From contig JAFZUB010000117.1 in the NCBI GenBank assembly GCA_017618515.1, positions 1 through 18,368 of the forward strand: DNA of 18,368 nt, given 5' to 3'. Each line of letters opens with the position of its first letter. Position 1 is the first letter of the stretch. Below the pieces are notes generated by a model that searched no databases, was not told the DNA's origin, and saw only the letters and a list, made by a program, of their open reading frames with translations. The position numbers and the translations under genes are program-made. Of the stretch, positions 9,323 through 16,623 are shown in pieces. The stretch is from Bacteroidaceae bacterium (GTDB taxonomy: Bacteria; Bacteroidota; Bacteroidia; Bacteroidales; Bacteroidaceae).

Positions 9323-9368
9323 AAAGCGTGGGTCTCTTTACAGTGAGAGGCTCACGCTTTTGCTTTTT
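9323..9368 (+). terminator. Intrinsic terminator after rubrerythrin
   Basis: An 8-base arm AAAGCGTG (9323-9330) pairs with CACGCTTT (9353-9360). An inner TCTC (9333-9336) pairs with GAGA (9345-9348) across a small internal loop. T runs at 9358-9361 and 9364-9368 follow. It closes the 1773-9297 run. No gene converges from the other side. Confidence 0.85.
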
Positions 9369-9485
9369 CTTGTTTTCTGGTGAAATAATTAACAAATCAA
9401 ATGCTAATATGGGGGTAAATCTATAAAAATTCTTAAAGAAAGTAATTATTTGGCCTTTAAACATTTTATATTATTATATAATGTC

Positions 9486-9493
9486 TAACTTTG
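9486..9493 (+). promoter_or_regulatory. Candidate -7 box in the A/T-rich leader before the W/Y-rich protein gene
   Basis: TAACTTTG fits TAnnTTTG exactly. The implied transcription start near 9500 gives a leader of about 20 bases to the ATG at 9520. No TTTG is found 19-21 bases upstream; only a TTTT at 9464-9467, so the -33 element is weak. The rest of the gene-free stretch 9298-9519 holds the terminator (9323-9368) and strongly A/T-rich sequence with nothing else I recognise. Confidence 0.6.
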
Positions 9494-9519
9494 CATCGTC
9501 AACGTAAATATATTGCGCT

Positions 9520-10755
9520 ATGAAAACATCCGTACTTTTTCTTGGTTTGGCTATTCTGCTGCCTATGGCGGCGAATGCGCAGGACGATGTGTACTACATC
9601 CCCTCAAAGGACATCCGCAAGGTAACCACCACTGACGGCACCCTTGTCCCCACAGAAAACATTGCCGACAAGGCACAGTATTATGAGGAGACAAGAGATG
9701 TTGATGACTACAACCGTCGTGGTAGCGTTATCACAGATACTGTGGGCTATGAAAGCGAAGAGGTAACAAGAACCGTTGAGAGCACGTTTGATGACAGTTC
9801 CGACGATGTGGCATACCCCTACACCAAGCTTGTGATGCGTTTCCATAGCCCTCATGTGGGCTACATCGTGAGCAGCCCATACTATTGGGATATATGCTAC
9901 GGCGATGTGTGGGACGTTTATTACGATGGCTGGGCAGCCTATGTGCCGAGCTACACCTATTGGAGCTACACCTATGACCCGTGGTACTACAACCGCTGGC
10001 ATTTCCGCACCTGCTGGGACTTTACCTGGGGGTGGTATGACCCGTGGTATTACCGTTCCTACTGGGGCTGGGGCCGCCCGATTTATTGGGGCTGGAGCCG
10101 TCCCTACTACTATCATCATCACCACTACTACAGCCGTCCCGCATGGGGCCGTGGCTACAGTCGCTATGCTCCTGGCTTCGGTCATCATGGCGGTCGCGCC
10201 TTCGCAGGCCGCGGTATGGACAGGCCTCGTGCAGACTTCGGTGGCAGGATAGGCGGTGGTCGTTCAGGTGTTGGCGCACCCACACGTGGTGCAGGCAGTC
10301 GTCCTCTCTCTGGAGTGTTCCGCTCTAGTCGTGAGCCGGTTTCACATGCTAGCGCTCAGATGAGCCGTGGCACACGCCATACTGGTCCCAACTCCGTAAT
10401 GCGCAGCGACAATATCTCTCGCAACGGCGGCGGTGGTGTATCGCGTGGCGGACGTATCACTCCGGGCAATGCTGACCGTCAGCGTTCCAGCCAGGTACAG
10501 CGTCGCCCCGATGTCAGCCGCTCTCCCTCGACTGTCAATCGCAGCGAGAGCCGTCCGAGCACCCGCTCGTCTGTTCCCTCTAGCGTAGGACGTAGCAGTG
10601 GTAGCAGCAGCCGTCCTTCCGGTGGCTTTGGTGGCGGCGGCAGCATAGGTCGCAGTTCATCACCCTCTCATAGCGGCGGCGGTGGAGTCTCCCACGGCGG
10701 TGGCGGTGGTGGCTCACGTGGCGGCGGCGGAGTATCCCGCGGTGGTCGCAGATAG
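9520..10755 (+). CDS. Exported protein with W/Y-rich core and Gly/Ser/Arg-rich tail, function unknown
   Basis: 411 residues in four parts. Residues 1-20 are a signal peptide cut after ANA before Q21. Residues 21-100 are acidic and polar. Residues 101-208 are extremely aromatic, with YDPWYY at 152-157 and again at 173-178 (period 21) and a run of four His at 199-202. Residues 209-411 are basic, disordered-looking, rich in Gly, Ser and Arg, and include GGGGVSRGGR at 303-312 and 401-410 with a variant at 386-395. No enzyme motif is seen. Similar aromatic then glycine-rich proteins occur in Bacteroidales as hypothetical proteins, as I recall. The composition suggests a surface-coating, polyanion-binding or scaffold role, but that is inference. 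It is the first gene of a new block, with its own candidate promoter. Confidence 0.85.
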   Translation: MKTSVLFLGLAILLPMAANAQDDVYYIPSKDIRKVTTTDGTLVPTENIADKAQYYEETRDVDDYNRRGSVITDTVGYESEEVTRTVESTFDDSSDDVAYPYTKLVMRFHSPHVGYIVSSPYYWDICYGDVWDVYYDGWAAYVPSYTYWSYTYDPWYYNRWHFRTCWDFTWGWYDPWYYRSYWGWGRPIYWGWSRPYYYHHHHYYSRPAWGRGYSRYAPGFGHHGGRAFAGRGMDRPRADFGGRIGGGRSGVGAPTRGAGSRPLSGVFRSSREPVSHASAQMSRGTRHTGPNSVMRSDNISRNGGGGVSRGGRITPGNADRQRSSQVQRRPDVSRSPSTVNRSESRPSTRSSVPSSVGRSSGSSSRPSGGFGGGGSIGRSSSPSHSGGGGVSHGGGGGGSRGGGGVSRGGRR

Positions 10756-10781
10756 CATATCATTTTCTTCTTACGCATAGG

Positions 10782-10813
10782 GAGGCGGGGCGCAGCCTCG
10801 TCTCTCATTTTTT
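10782..10813 (+). terminator. Possible weak terminator or attenuator
   Basis: GAGGC (10782-10786) and GCCTC (10795-10799) form a short hairpin with an 8-base loop; a six-T run follows at 10808-10813 after an 8-base gap. The gap makes it a poor classical terminator. It could lower read-through from the abundant-looking W/Y-rich gene into the barrel gene downstream. Confidence 0.35.
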
Positions 10814-10814
10814 C

Positions 10815-10846
10815 AACTCTATCACTCTCGAACTTTCCAACTCTTT
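10815..10846 (+). repeat. Octamer array before the outer-membrane barrel gene
   Basis: Four contiguous 8-base units, AACTCTAT, CACTCTCG, AACTTTCC and AACTCTTT, at 10815, 10823, 10831 and 10839, fit the loose consensus MACTYTNN. The array ends 5 bases before the ATG at 10852. It resembles the heptamer arrays in base content and placement but has a period of 8. Confidence 0.6.
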
Positions 10847-10851
10847 ATATT

Positions 10852-12384
10852 ATGAAAAAACTTTTCCTCGCATTAGTACTGGCTCCTGCTCTTACATTTG
10901 CCCAGGACCTCTATCAGGTGGCCGAGCTCAGCGCTACCGACCTTAATGGTACTGCACGCTACGTCGGTATGGGTGGAGCCATGAGCTCCCTCGGAGGCGA
11001 CCTCTCGGTGATGTCGTCCAATCCCGCTGCCATAGGCCTTTATCGTCGCAGCGACGTGGCAGCCACGGCAAGCCTAGTCACCATGCCCGGCAGCCATAAG
11101 TTTGACGGCGACAAGCCTACCTACGTATCTTTCGACCAGATAGGCTTCGTGTGTTCCATCCCCAGTGGTGGCAACAGCCTGCGCTATATCAACTTTGGTG
11201 TAAACTACCACAAACACCACGATTTCAATCAGCTACTCAATGCTGACAACGACCTTGCTGCCGCAGGCTATGCCTCGCAGACATGGCAACTGGCCGACCT
11301 CTGCAACAGCTGGGGTGGGGTGGACAATGCTACTCCGCTGGCTGACATGGCTTACTCGGCATACTTGCTGGGCGAAGATGGTGGCGAATACACAGCCTAC
11401 AACGCTGCCGACAATGCTTACGGCAAATCGCGCAGCGGTAGCAATCAGGCCATTGATTTCAACATATCCACTAATATCAAGGACCAGTTCTATCTCGGTC
11501 TCACCGTCACGGGCTACAATGTAAGGCAGAAGAGCTACATGGCCTACGGCGAGGATCTGCTTACCGCAGATCTTGCTGATGATGGCTACTACTTGATGGA
11601 TAATGAGAGTAAGCTCACCGGTAATGGTGTTGATGTGAAGTTTGGCTTCCTCGTGCGCCCCATACAGGAGAGCAACTTCAAGATTGGTGTCACACTTGCT
11701 ACTCCCACCTTTTATAGGCTCACCTATCGCAACGACCTGTTGCTGGGTTCCTACACTGATAGTTACGGTGAGGTAGAGCCGCGCGGCTACTACTTCGACT
11801 ACGACTACAACGTTCGCACTCCGTGGAAGGTAGGCGTAAGTTTGGGCAACACATTCTTCAATCGTCTGGCAGTCGGTGCCGAGTATGAGTTTGCCGACTA
11901 TAGTTCCTGCTCCGTCTCCTACGATGACGACTATTGGGATGACTGGGATTGGGGCCACCAGACTAAGGACCGCGAGCTTAACAAGCAGCTCGACAACTAC
12001 CTCAAGGGTACTCACACTCTCAAGTTCGGTGCAGAGCTGATGGTAACTCCAAATGTTTACCTCCGTGGCGGATACAACCATGTTACCTCTGCCATCAAGA
12101 AGGACGCATGGCTCAACCATTTCATCAACAGCGCGTCTGTTGACGTAGCAACCAACACCGACTACCTCAACCTTGGCGGCATCAACCGCTACACGGCTGG
12201 CATAGGCCTTAAGTTCGGCAAGTTCTATGCCGACGCCACATGGCTCTACCAGCACCAGCGTGGCACCCTCTATGCTTTCAATGCTCCCGAAGACCCTGCT
12301 GTGCCGGAGATTAACGCATGTCCCGCCAATCGTGTCAGCCTCAACCGCTCCCAGGTGATGCTGACTATGGGATACCGTTTCTAA
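10852..12384 (+). CDS. Outer-membrane barrel protein, OmpP1/FadL/TodX-like
   Basis: 510 residues. A signal peptide ends at TFA (residue 17) before Q18. The segment RYVGMGGAMSSLGGD (36-50) followed by SSNPAAIGLYRRSD (55-68) is the FadL/OmpP1-type hatch region, and the protein ends in an aromatic residue (GYRF), as expected for an outer-membrane beta barrel recognised by the BAM complex. Proteins of this kind carry hydrophobic small molecules or have receptor-like roles; in Bacteroidales they are often labelled OmpP1 or hemin receptor without proof. It shares the G-G-M/A style N-terminal segment with PorV in the same window but is longer. An unusual acidic aromatic stretch (DDDYWDDWDWG) probably lies in an extracellular loop. 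The next gene starts 19 bases on. The substrate is unknown. Confidence 0.8.
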   Translation: MKKLFLALVLAPALTFAQDLYQVAELSATDLNGTARYVGMGGAMSSLGGDLSVMSSNPAAIGLYRRSDVAATASLVTMPGSHKFDGDKPTYVSFDQIGFVCSIPSGGNSLRYINFGVNYHKHHDFNQLLNADNDLAAAGYASQTWQLADLCNSWGGVDNATPLADMAYSAYLLGEDGGEYTAYNAADNAYGKSRSGSNQAIDFNISTNIKDQFYLGLTVTGYNVRQKSYMAYGEDLLTADLADDGYYLMDNESKLTGNGVDVKFGFLVRPIQESNFKIGVTLATPTFYRLTYRNDLLLGSYTDSYGEVEPRGYYFDYDYNVRTPWKVGVSLGNTFFNRLAVGAEYEFADYSSCSVSYDDDYWDDWDWGHQTKDRELNKQLDNYLKGTHTLKFGAELMVTPNVYLRGGYNHVTSAIKKDAWLNHFINSASVDVATNTDYLNLGGINRYTAGIGLKFGKFYADATWLYQHQRGTLYAFNAPEDPAVPEINACPANRVSLNRSQVMLTMGYRF

Positions 12385-12402
12385 CCTCTAATCCCATGAC
12401 CC
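12382..12402 (+). repeat. Short heptamer spacer after the barrel gene
   Basis: Units TAACCTC (12382), TAATCCC (12389) and ATGACCC (12396) start with the stop codon of the barrel gene and reach to within one base of the next ATG at 12404. TAACCTC also occurs in the array at 7994. Only two of the three units fit TAANCNC-like sequence, so on its own this would not be convincing. Confidence 0.45.
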
Positions 12403-12403
12403 C

Positions 12404-12919
12404 ATGAAAAAGACAATCCTTTTCTATTCTCTATTCTCTCTTTTCTGTTCTCTGACCTTTACGGTCAGTGCCCAGAAGATAGCCAACACTTTTTGGGATA
12501 GCAAATTTGGAGTCACCAGTGAGGAGGTGTACAACAATCTCCTTGCTGCGGGGTTGGAGCCCATCGTCAGTGATGATGCCATCTATCTGCAGGATAACGT
12601 AGTGTTCAGCATTCCCTTCCATACTATTGGCTTCAAGTTCACCACCGAGGATGCCTTCTACAATGTCTTCGGATACACTAAGTTCACTGCTAAGCAGGAT
12701 GCCTTCAATTTCTTTGACGATGCCTATGCCAAGGTGCGTGAGCAGTACCCCAACATTCAGACCATGAGTCGCACCGAGGGAGTCGTAAAACTCTACGCCT
12801 ATGCCGATGCTGATAGTGGCGACGCCTTCTCCATCGGGCTATATAAGGGCAACGGGGCCTACTTCGTGCGCCTCAACATATTCAGCGACTACCTCTTGAA
12901 GCGCGAAAAGAAGAACTAA
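12404..12919 (+). CDS. Small exported protein of unknown function
   Basis: 171 residues. A clear signal peptide is present, with a lysine pair, a hydrophobic core to about residue 20 and cleavage after VSA (residue 23) before Q24, so the mature protein is periplasmic or surface-facing. The mature part is about 148 residues, mixed alpha/beta in appearance, with two F/Y-rich segments (FKFTTEDAFYNVFGYTKF and NFFDDAYAKV) and a lysine-rich end. There are no cysteines after the signal peptide, no transmembrane helix and no motif I recognise. It sits between the FadL-like barrel and the ABC exporter with gaps of 19 and 33 bases, so an envelope role linked to them is plausible but unproven. Confidence 0.8.
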   Translation: MKKTILFYSLFSLFCSLTFTVSAQKIANTFWDSKFGVTSEEVYNNLLAAGLEPIVSDDAIYLQDNVVFSIPFHTIGFKFTTEDAFYNVFGYTKFTAKQDAFNFFDDAYAKVREQYPNIQTMSRTEGVVKLYAYADADSGDAFSIGLYKGNGAYFVRLNIFSDYLLKREKKN

Positions 12920-12951
12920 CCCCTCACTCCTCACTCCTCACTCAGAACTCC
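12917..12951 (+). repeat. Heptamer array between the small exported protein and the ABC exporter
   Basis: Five 7-base units run from the stop codon (12917-12919): TAACCCC, TCACTCC twice, TCACTCA and GAACTCC. TCACTCC is a rotation of CTCCTCA, the antisense unit of the array inside the FAH-fold gene. The array ends two bases ahead of the TTG start at 12953, and no ATG follows it. Confidence 0.88.
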
Positions 12952-12952
12952 G

Positions 12953-14743
12953 TTGTCTCTCATAAAGCTATTCCGTAAGCTCTGGCCTTTTGTAAAGCCC
13001 TACAGATGGCTCGTGGCCTGCACATTGGTGCTCACCCTCCTTGGTTCCACCATTGCGCAGGTCAATGCCATTGTGCTTGACCGCACTGTCGATGCAATCA
13101 ACTCGCTTGTTATGAGCGGTGGCCTCAGTTGGCGGCGTGCTTCAGGCATCCTTGTGGTCATCACCATTGTGCTACTGGGCAAGGAGTTGCTTGCTGTCGT
13201 CATCTCCTATGCCCAGAATTTCTTTGGCGAGAAGATACGCACCTTTGTGTCTCGTGACCTCGCCCAGCGAGCTGTTGACCGCATTCTTAGCTATCGCATG
13301 GCCTTCTTCTCGCGCAGCGGCAATGAGGCGGGCAAACTACAGACGCGCATCGATCAAGGTGTGGGCAGTCTCTCCACCACGGTACAGAACACGTTTATCG
13401 ACCTCTTGCCCTTGTTCACATCGGCGCTGCTGGCATTGATACTTATGTTTCTCGCCAATTTCTACGTGGGACTCACAGCCTCCGTCATTGTGCCCGTCTA
13501 TATCTATATCACTGTGCGGCAGGCACGTCGCCTTAAAGGCTGGCGTCAGCAGATGCGTTCCTACCGCGAGCAGAAGAGCCACGGCATAGTCAATATCATC
13601 GAGAGCATCAATGTCATCAAGTCGTTCAACCGTGAGCGCATAGAGAGCGACAAGCAGCTCAATATACAGACGCAGCTCACCGACAATCAGCTGCGTACCC
13701 GCAAGGTGATGCTTTACTTCGACGGTTGGAAGCGCTTCGTGCAGCAGATGGGCACCGTGCTCATCATCATTCTTACCGCCTATCTGGTGCTCATCAACTA
13801 TCCCGGCATGACTATCGGTAAGATAATGTACCACGTCATGCTCTTTGCCAATGTCACCGCACCCATCACTCAGTTGCAGCGTATTTTCGACACTCTTAAC
13901 GACGCTCTCATCTACGCCGAGGGCTATTTCTCCGTCATCGAGTCGGAGCCCGATGTTGAGGCCACCGGCACCTACCGCCCCGAACATATCGAGGGCAAAC
14001 TGGAGCTACAGCACGTCGATTTCACCTATCCCAATGGCACACACGCCCTCCACGACATCAATATGGTCATCGAGCCCAACCATATCACTGCCTTCGTGGG
14101 ACTCAGCGGTGCAGGCAAATCGACCATCATCAATCTGCTCGACAAGTTCTACGCGCCGCAACAGGGGCGCATCCTCCTCGACGGCGTTGACCTGCAGGAC
14201 TATGACACCCAGTATCTGCGTGACCATATCGGTCTCGTGCTGCAGAAGAACCATATCTTTGACGGCACCATCATGGAGAACATACGCTACGGCAACCCCC
14301 ACGCCACCGACCAAGAGGTGGAGGACGCTGCCCGCAAGGCGTATATCTACGACCAGGTGATTCAGTTGCCCAATGGCTTCCAGTCGCAGGCGTCGCAGCT
14401 CAGCGGCGGCCAGCAGCAGCGCATAGCCATCGCCCGCATGTTTCTCAAGAATCCCCCCATCATCTTCCTCGACGAGCCCACCGCCTCCCTCGATGCTGTT
14501 GCCACCGAGCAGATTAAGAATAGTCTCGATGCCATCAAGCAGGGGCGTACCGTTATTATCATTTCCCATTCCATCTCACAGATTATCGACAGCGACATGG
14601 TCTATGCCCTACGCGAGGGCAGGGTAGAGCAGAGCGGCGATCCCGACGGCCTCTACCGCAAGGGCGGCGTCTATAAGGACATCGTCGATGCCTCGGCGCG
14701 CAGCCTCAATGTCGATAAGCTTGCCAAGACCATTTCACATTAG
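12953..14743 (+). CDS. ABC exporter half-transporter (fused membrane and ATPase domains)
   Basis: 596 residues. The N-terminal half is a type-1 exporter membrane domain with about six hydrophobic segments (near 18-45, 60-85, 145-190 and 255-305). The C-terminal half is the ATPase: Walker A GLSGAGKS at 383-390, signature LSGGQ at 483-487, Walker B IIFLDEP at 503-509 with E508 intact, and H-loop H539. All ATPase motifs are canonical, so a homodimer with two working sites is expected, similar in layout to MsbA. The substrate (lipid, peptide or drug) cannot be told. Translation is taken to start at TTG 12953, since that frame opens at the upstream stop and the first in-frame ATG comes well inside the membrane domain. 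The 3' end overlaps the next gene. Neighbours are exported proteins. Confidence 0.9.
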   Translation: MSLIKLFRKLWPFVKPYRWLVACTLVLTLLGSTIAQVNAIVLDRTVDAINSLVMSGGLSWRRASGILVVITIVLLGKELLAVVISYAQNFFGEKIRTFVSRDLAQRAVDRILSYRMAFFSRSGNEAGKLQTRIDQGVGSLSTTVQNTFIDLLPLFTSALLALILMFLANFYVGLTASVIVPVYIYITVRQARRLKGWRQQMRSYREQKSHGIVNIIESINVIKSFNRERIESDKQLNIQTQLTDNQLRTRKVMLYFDGWKRFVQQMGTVLIIILTAYLVLINYPGMTIGKIMYHVMLFANVTAPITQLQRIFDTLNDALIYAEGYFSVIESEPDVEATGTYRPEHIEGKLELQHVDFTYPNGTHALHDINMVIEPNHITAFVGLSGAGKSTIINLLDKFYAPQQGRILLDGVDLQDYDTQYLRDHIGLVLQKNHIFDGTIMENIRYGNPHATDQEVEDAARKAYIYDQVIQLPNGFQSQASQLSGGQQQRIAIARMFLKNPPIIFLDEPTASLDAVATEQIKNSLDAIKQGRTVIIISHSISQIIDSDMVYALREGRVEQSGDPDGLYRKGGVYKDIVDASARSLNVDKLAKTISH

Positions 14744-16586
14744 TCATCCTCACATCTTACATTTTAAATCTCACATATTACATCTCACATCCCTGCTGCT
14801 CATAGGCATTGCAAATGCAGCCTTTGCTCAGGAGACAGACATCATGTCCGACACATGGGTTGCTACCGATGCTTTGGGACGTGTGATGCCTGATGCCGAC
14901 GAGTCTCCTTTGCGTACCGACAAGCCGCGCACCGTAGGAATTTTCTATATCACATGGCACGACGAGGCAAAGCATAATTGGAAGGCTCCCTATGGTGGCG
15001 ATGTCACACGCACACTGCAGGAAGCTCCCGAGGCACGGCTTGACGCTTTCCACCCTGCTTGGAAAGAGTGGAGTCTTCACTGGGGCGAGCCCGAGGCAGG
15101 CTACTTCCTCAGCCAGGACCGCTGGCTCATCCGGCGCGATCTGTCGATGTTGGCGGATGCAGGTGTTGATGTGCTCATTCTTGACGTCACCAATGCTGTG
15201 CTCTATTGGGATGAGTGGACGGTGCTCTTCGATGAGATGCAAAAGATGCGTGCCTTGGGCAACCGCGTACCACGGTTTTGTTTCTGGGCGTTCAATGGCA
15301 ATGTAGTTAGTGTTGTCACCCAACTCTACGAGCGTATATATAAAGAGGGGCGCGCGAAGGATTTCTGGTTCCAATGGGAGGGCAAGCCTCTGCTGCTTTA
15401 TAACGCCGAGCCTGACCACGATGCCAACGGAGGAGGCTACGACGCTGGCACCTATCCGCAGGAGATACGCGACTTCTTTACCCTCCGCAATATGTGGTGG
15501 GGGTACTATGAGTGGGGTGGTCATCGTTATGTGGGCACCGAGGACAATTGGAGTTTCGGCTATGAGATGAACGATGAGCGTGTGGCAACTATGAAGCCTG
15601 CCGAACTAGCTTCGCGCCATAAAGGCCGTCTGGAGGAGATGGCTGTCACCCCCGCCCAGCATCCCATCATCATCACTGGCAAGAGCTGGCGGCGTGAGAC
15701 CAAGGAGCCACCCCTCAATCAATACGACATGCCCGACTCCGCATACGTGCCCTGGCTCGGGCGCACTGTGGCACACCCCGAGGGCTACGGCATCTACTTC
15801 CAGGACCGTTGGGACGAGGCACTCGCCGTTGATCCCGACTTCATCTATATCAACGACTGGAACGAGTGGACGGCAGGCAAATATATCTCTGGCTACGCAC
15901 CTGGCAGCACTACTGTTCCAGGGCCGACCACCTTCCTTGGACGCGAGAATCCCTTCTACTTCGTAGACCAGTATAATGCAGAGTTCAACCGCAGCATACA
16001 GCCCATGCGCGGTGGCTACACCGATAACTACTATATGCAGATGGTGCAGAACATCCGTCGCTACAAAGGAGTACGCCCTCAGCCCGTCACACGCGGCTAC
16101 AACACTGCCGCCCGCTATTTCGACACCAGAGGCGATGTCCTCCATCGCGATCACAACGGCTACGGAGGCCTCCATTACGCGGACTCCACGGGGCGCAACG
16201 ACATCATCGAGGCTACCGTCAGTGTCACCCGCAAGGACATCATCTTTACTGTCACCCTGTCCCCTCACACTTCACCCTCCTTGCCGCTATTATATCTTGA
16301 CATCGATTGCGACATGTCCACAGGGTGGGAAGGGTTTGATTATATGGTAAGTGATGGTAAGTTATTCTCTCTCCCCTTGAGTGGAGAGGCGGGAATAGAT
16401 TGCAAGGAGGGCATATGCTCCCTCACCATTCCCCGCAAGGCTCTAGGCCTTACATCTAAAGCCTTTACCTTCGACTTCAAGTGGGCTGACAATCCCACCG
16501 ACCCATTCGACATCATCTCCATATCCACCACCGGCGACACAGCCCCCAACCGCCGTTTCCGTTATCGTTTTCACTGGGCCAGATAA
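14709..16586 (+). CDS. Exported GH99/WbsX-clan-like protein, probable polysaccharide-active
   Basis: 625 residues from ATG 14709. An alternative ATG at 14688 would add seven residues, and both overlap the ABC exporter gene. Residues 1-40 form an unusual signal peptide: a long His-rich n-region encoded by a heptamer array, then LLLIGIANAAFA before Q41. Residues about 75-420 look like a TIM-barrel of the GH71/GH99 type: GIFYITWHDEAKH near 77-89, VDVLILDVTNAV, and DWNEWTAG at 383-390. GH99 enzymes carry catalytic Glu in N-E-W-x-E; here E386 is kept while the second position is A389. The C-terminal part (from about 470) resembles a CBM9/DOMON-like beta sandwich (YLDIDCDMSTGWEGFDY). It probably acts on host or plant glycans or has lost catalysis. 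Family assignment is tentative. Confidence 0.75.
   Translation: MSISLPRPFHISHPHILHFKSHILHLTSLLLIGIANAAFAQETDIMSDTWVATDALGRVMPDADESPLRTDKPRTVGIFYITWHDEAKHNWKAPYGGDVTRTLQEAPEARLDAFHPAWKEWSLHWGEPEAGYFLSQDRWLIRRDLSMLADAGVDVLILDVTNAVLYWDEWTVLFDEMQKMRALGNRVPRFCFWAFNGNVVSVVTQLYERIYKEGRAKDFWFQWEGKPLLLYNAEPDHDANGGGYDAGTYPQEIRDFFTLRNMWWGYYEWGGHRYVGTEDNWSFGYEMNDERVATMKPAELASRHKGRLEEMAVTPAQHPIIITGKSWRRETKEPPLNQYDMPDSAYVPWLGRTVAHPEGYGIYFQDRWDEALAVDPDFIYINDWNEWTAGKYISGYAPGSTTVPGPTTFLGRENPFYFVDQYNAEFNRSIQPMRGGYTDNYYMQMVQNIRRYKGVRPQPVTRGYNTAARYFDTRGDVLHRDHNGYGGLHYADSTGRNDIIEATVSVTRKDIIFTVTLSPHTSPSLPLLYLDIDCDMSTGWEGFDYMVSDGKLFSLPLSGEAGIDCKEGICSLTIPRKALGLTSKAFTFDFKWADNPTDPFDIISISTTGDTAPNRRFRYRFHWAR
14750..14791 (+). 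repeat. Heptamer array translated as a signal-peptide n-region
   Basis: Six contiguous 7-base units begin at 14750, 14757, 14764, 14771, 14778 and 14785: TCACATM three times, TTACATY twice and TTAAATC once. Three units span 21 bases, so the in-frame translation repeats the tetrapeptide HILH. The array starts six bases after the ABC exporter stop codon and is open in the frame of the following gene. Confidence 0.9.
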
Positions 16587-16623
16587 AGAACTAAAACCAT
16601 GATAAACAGAAGAATATTCGAGT

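Noticed and set aside
10108..10137. His cluster in the W/Y-rich protein as a specific metal site
   Set aside because: Four His in a low-complexity Tyr-rich run with no spaced ligands elsewhere; metal binding is possible but the sequence gives no defined site.
11233..12255. 340-codon minus-strand open frame within the barrel gene
   Set aside because: Long, but opposite a gene with signal peptide, NPAAIGLY hatch motif and terminal Phe; the low frequency of antisense stops follows from the codon use.
14688..14708. ATG 14688 as start of the GH99-like protein
   Set aside because: It would extend the overlap with the ABC exporter to 56 bases and add a charged MPRRAAS ahead of an already long n-region; ATG 14709 is the more economical choice, though neither is secure.
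15606..16268. 220-codon minus-strand open frame within the GH99-like gene
   Set aside because: Antisense shadow with no recognisable motif; the sense frame carries DWNEW and a continuous domain structure.
16584..16623. Octamer array between the GH99-like and GNAT genes
   Set aside because: The 40-base stretch divides into five octamers, but only the first two (TAAAGAAC, TAAAACCA) resemble each other.
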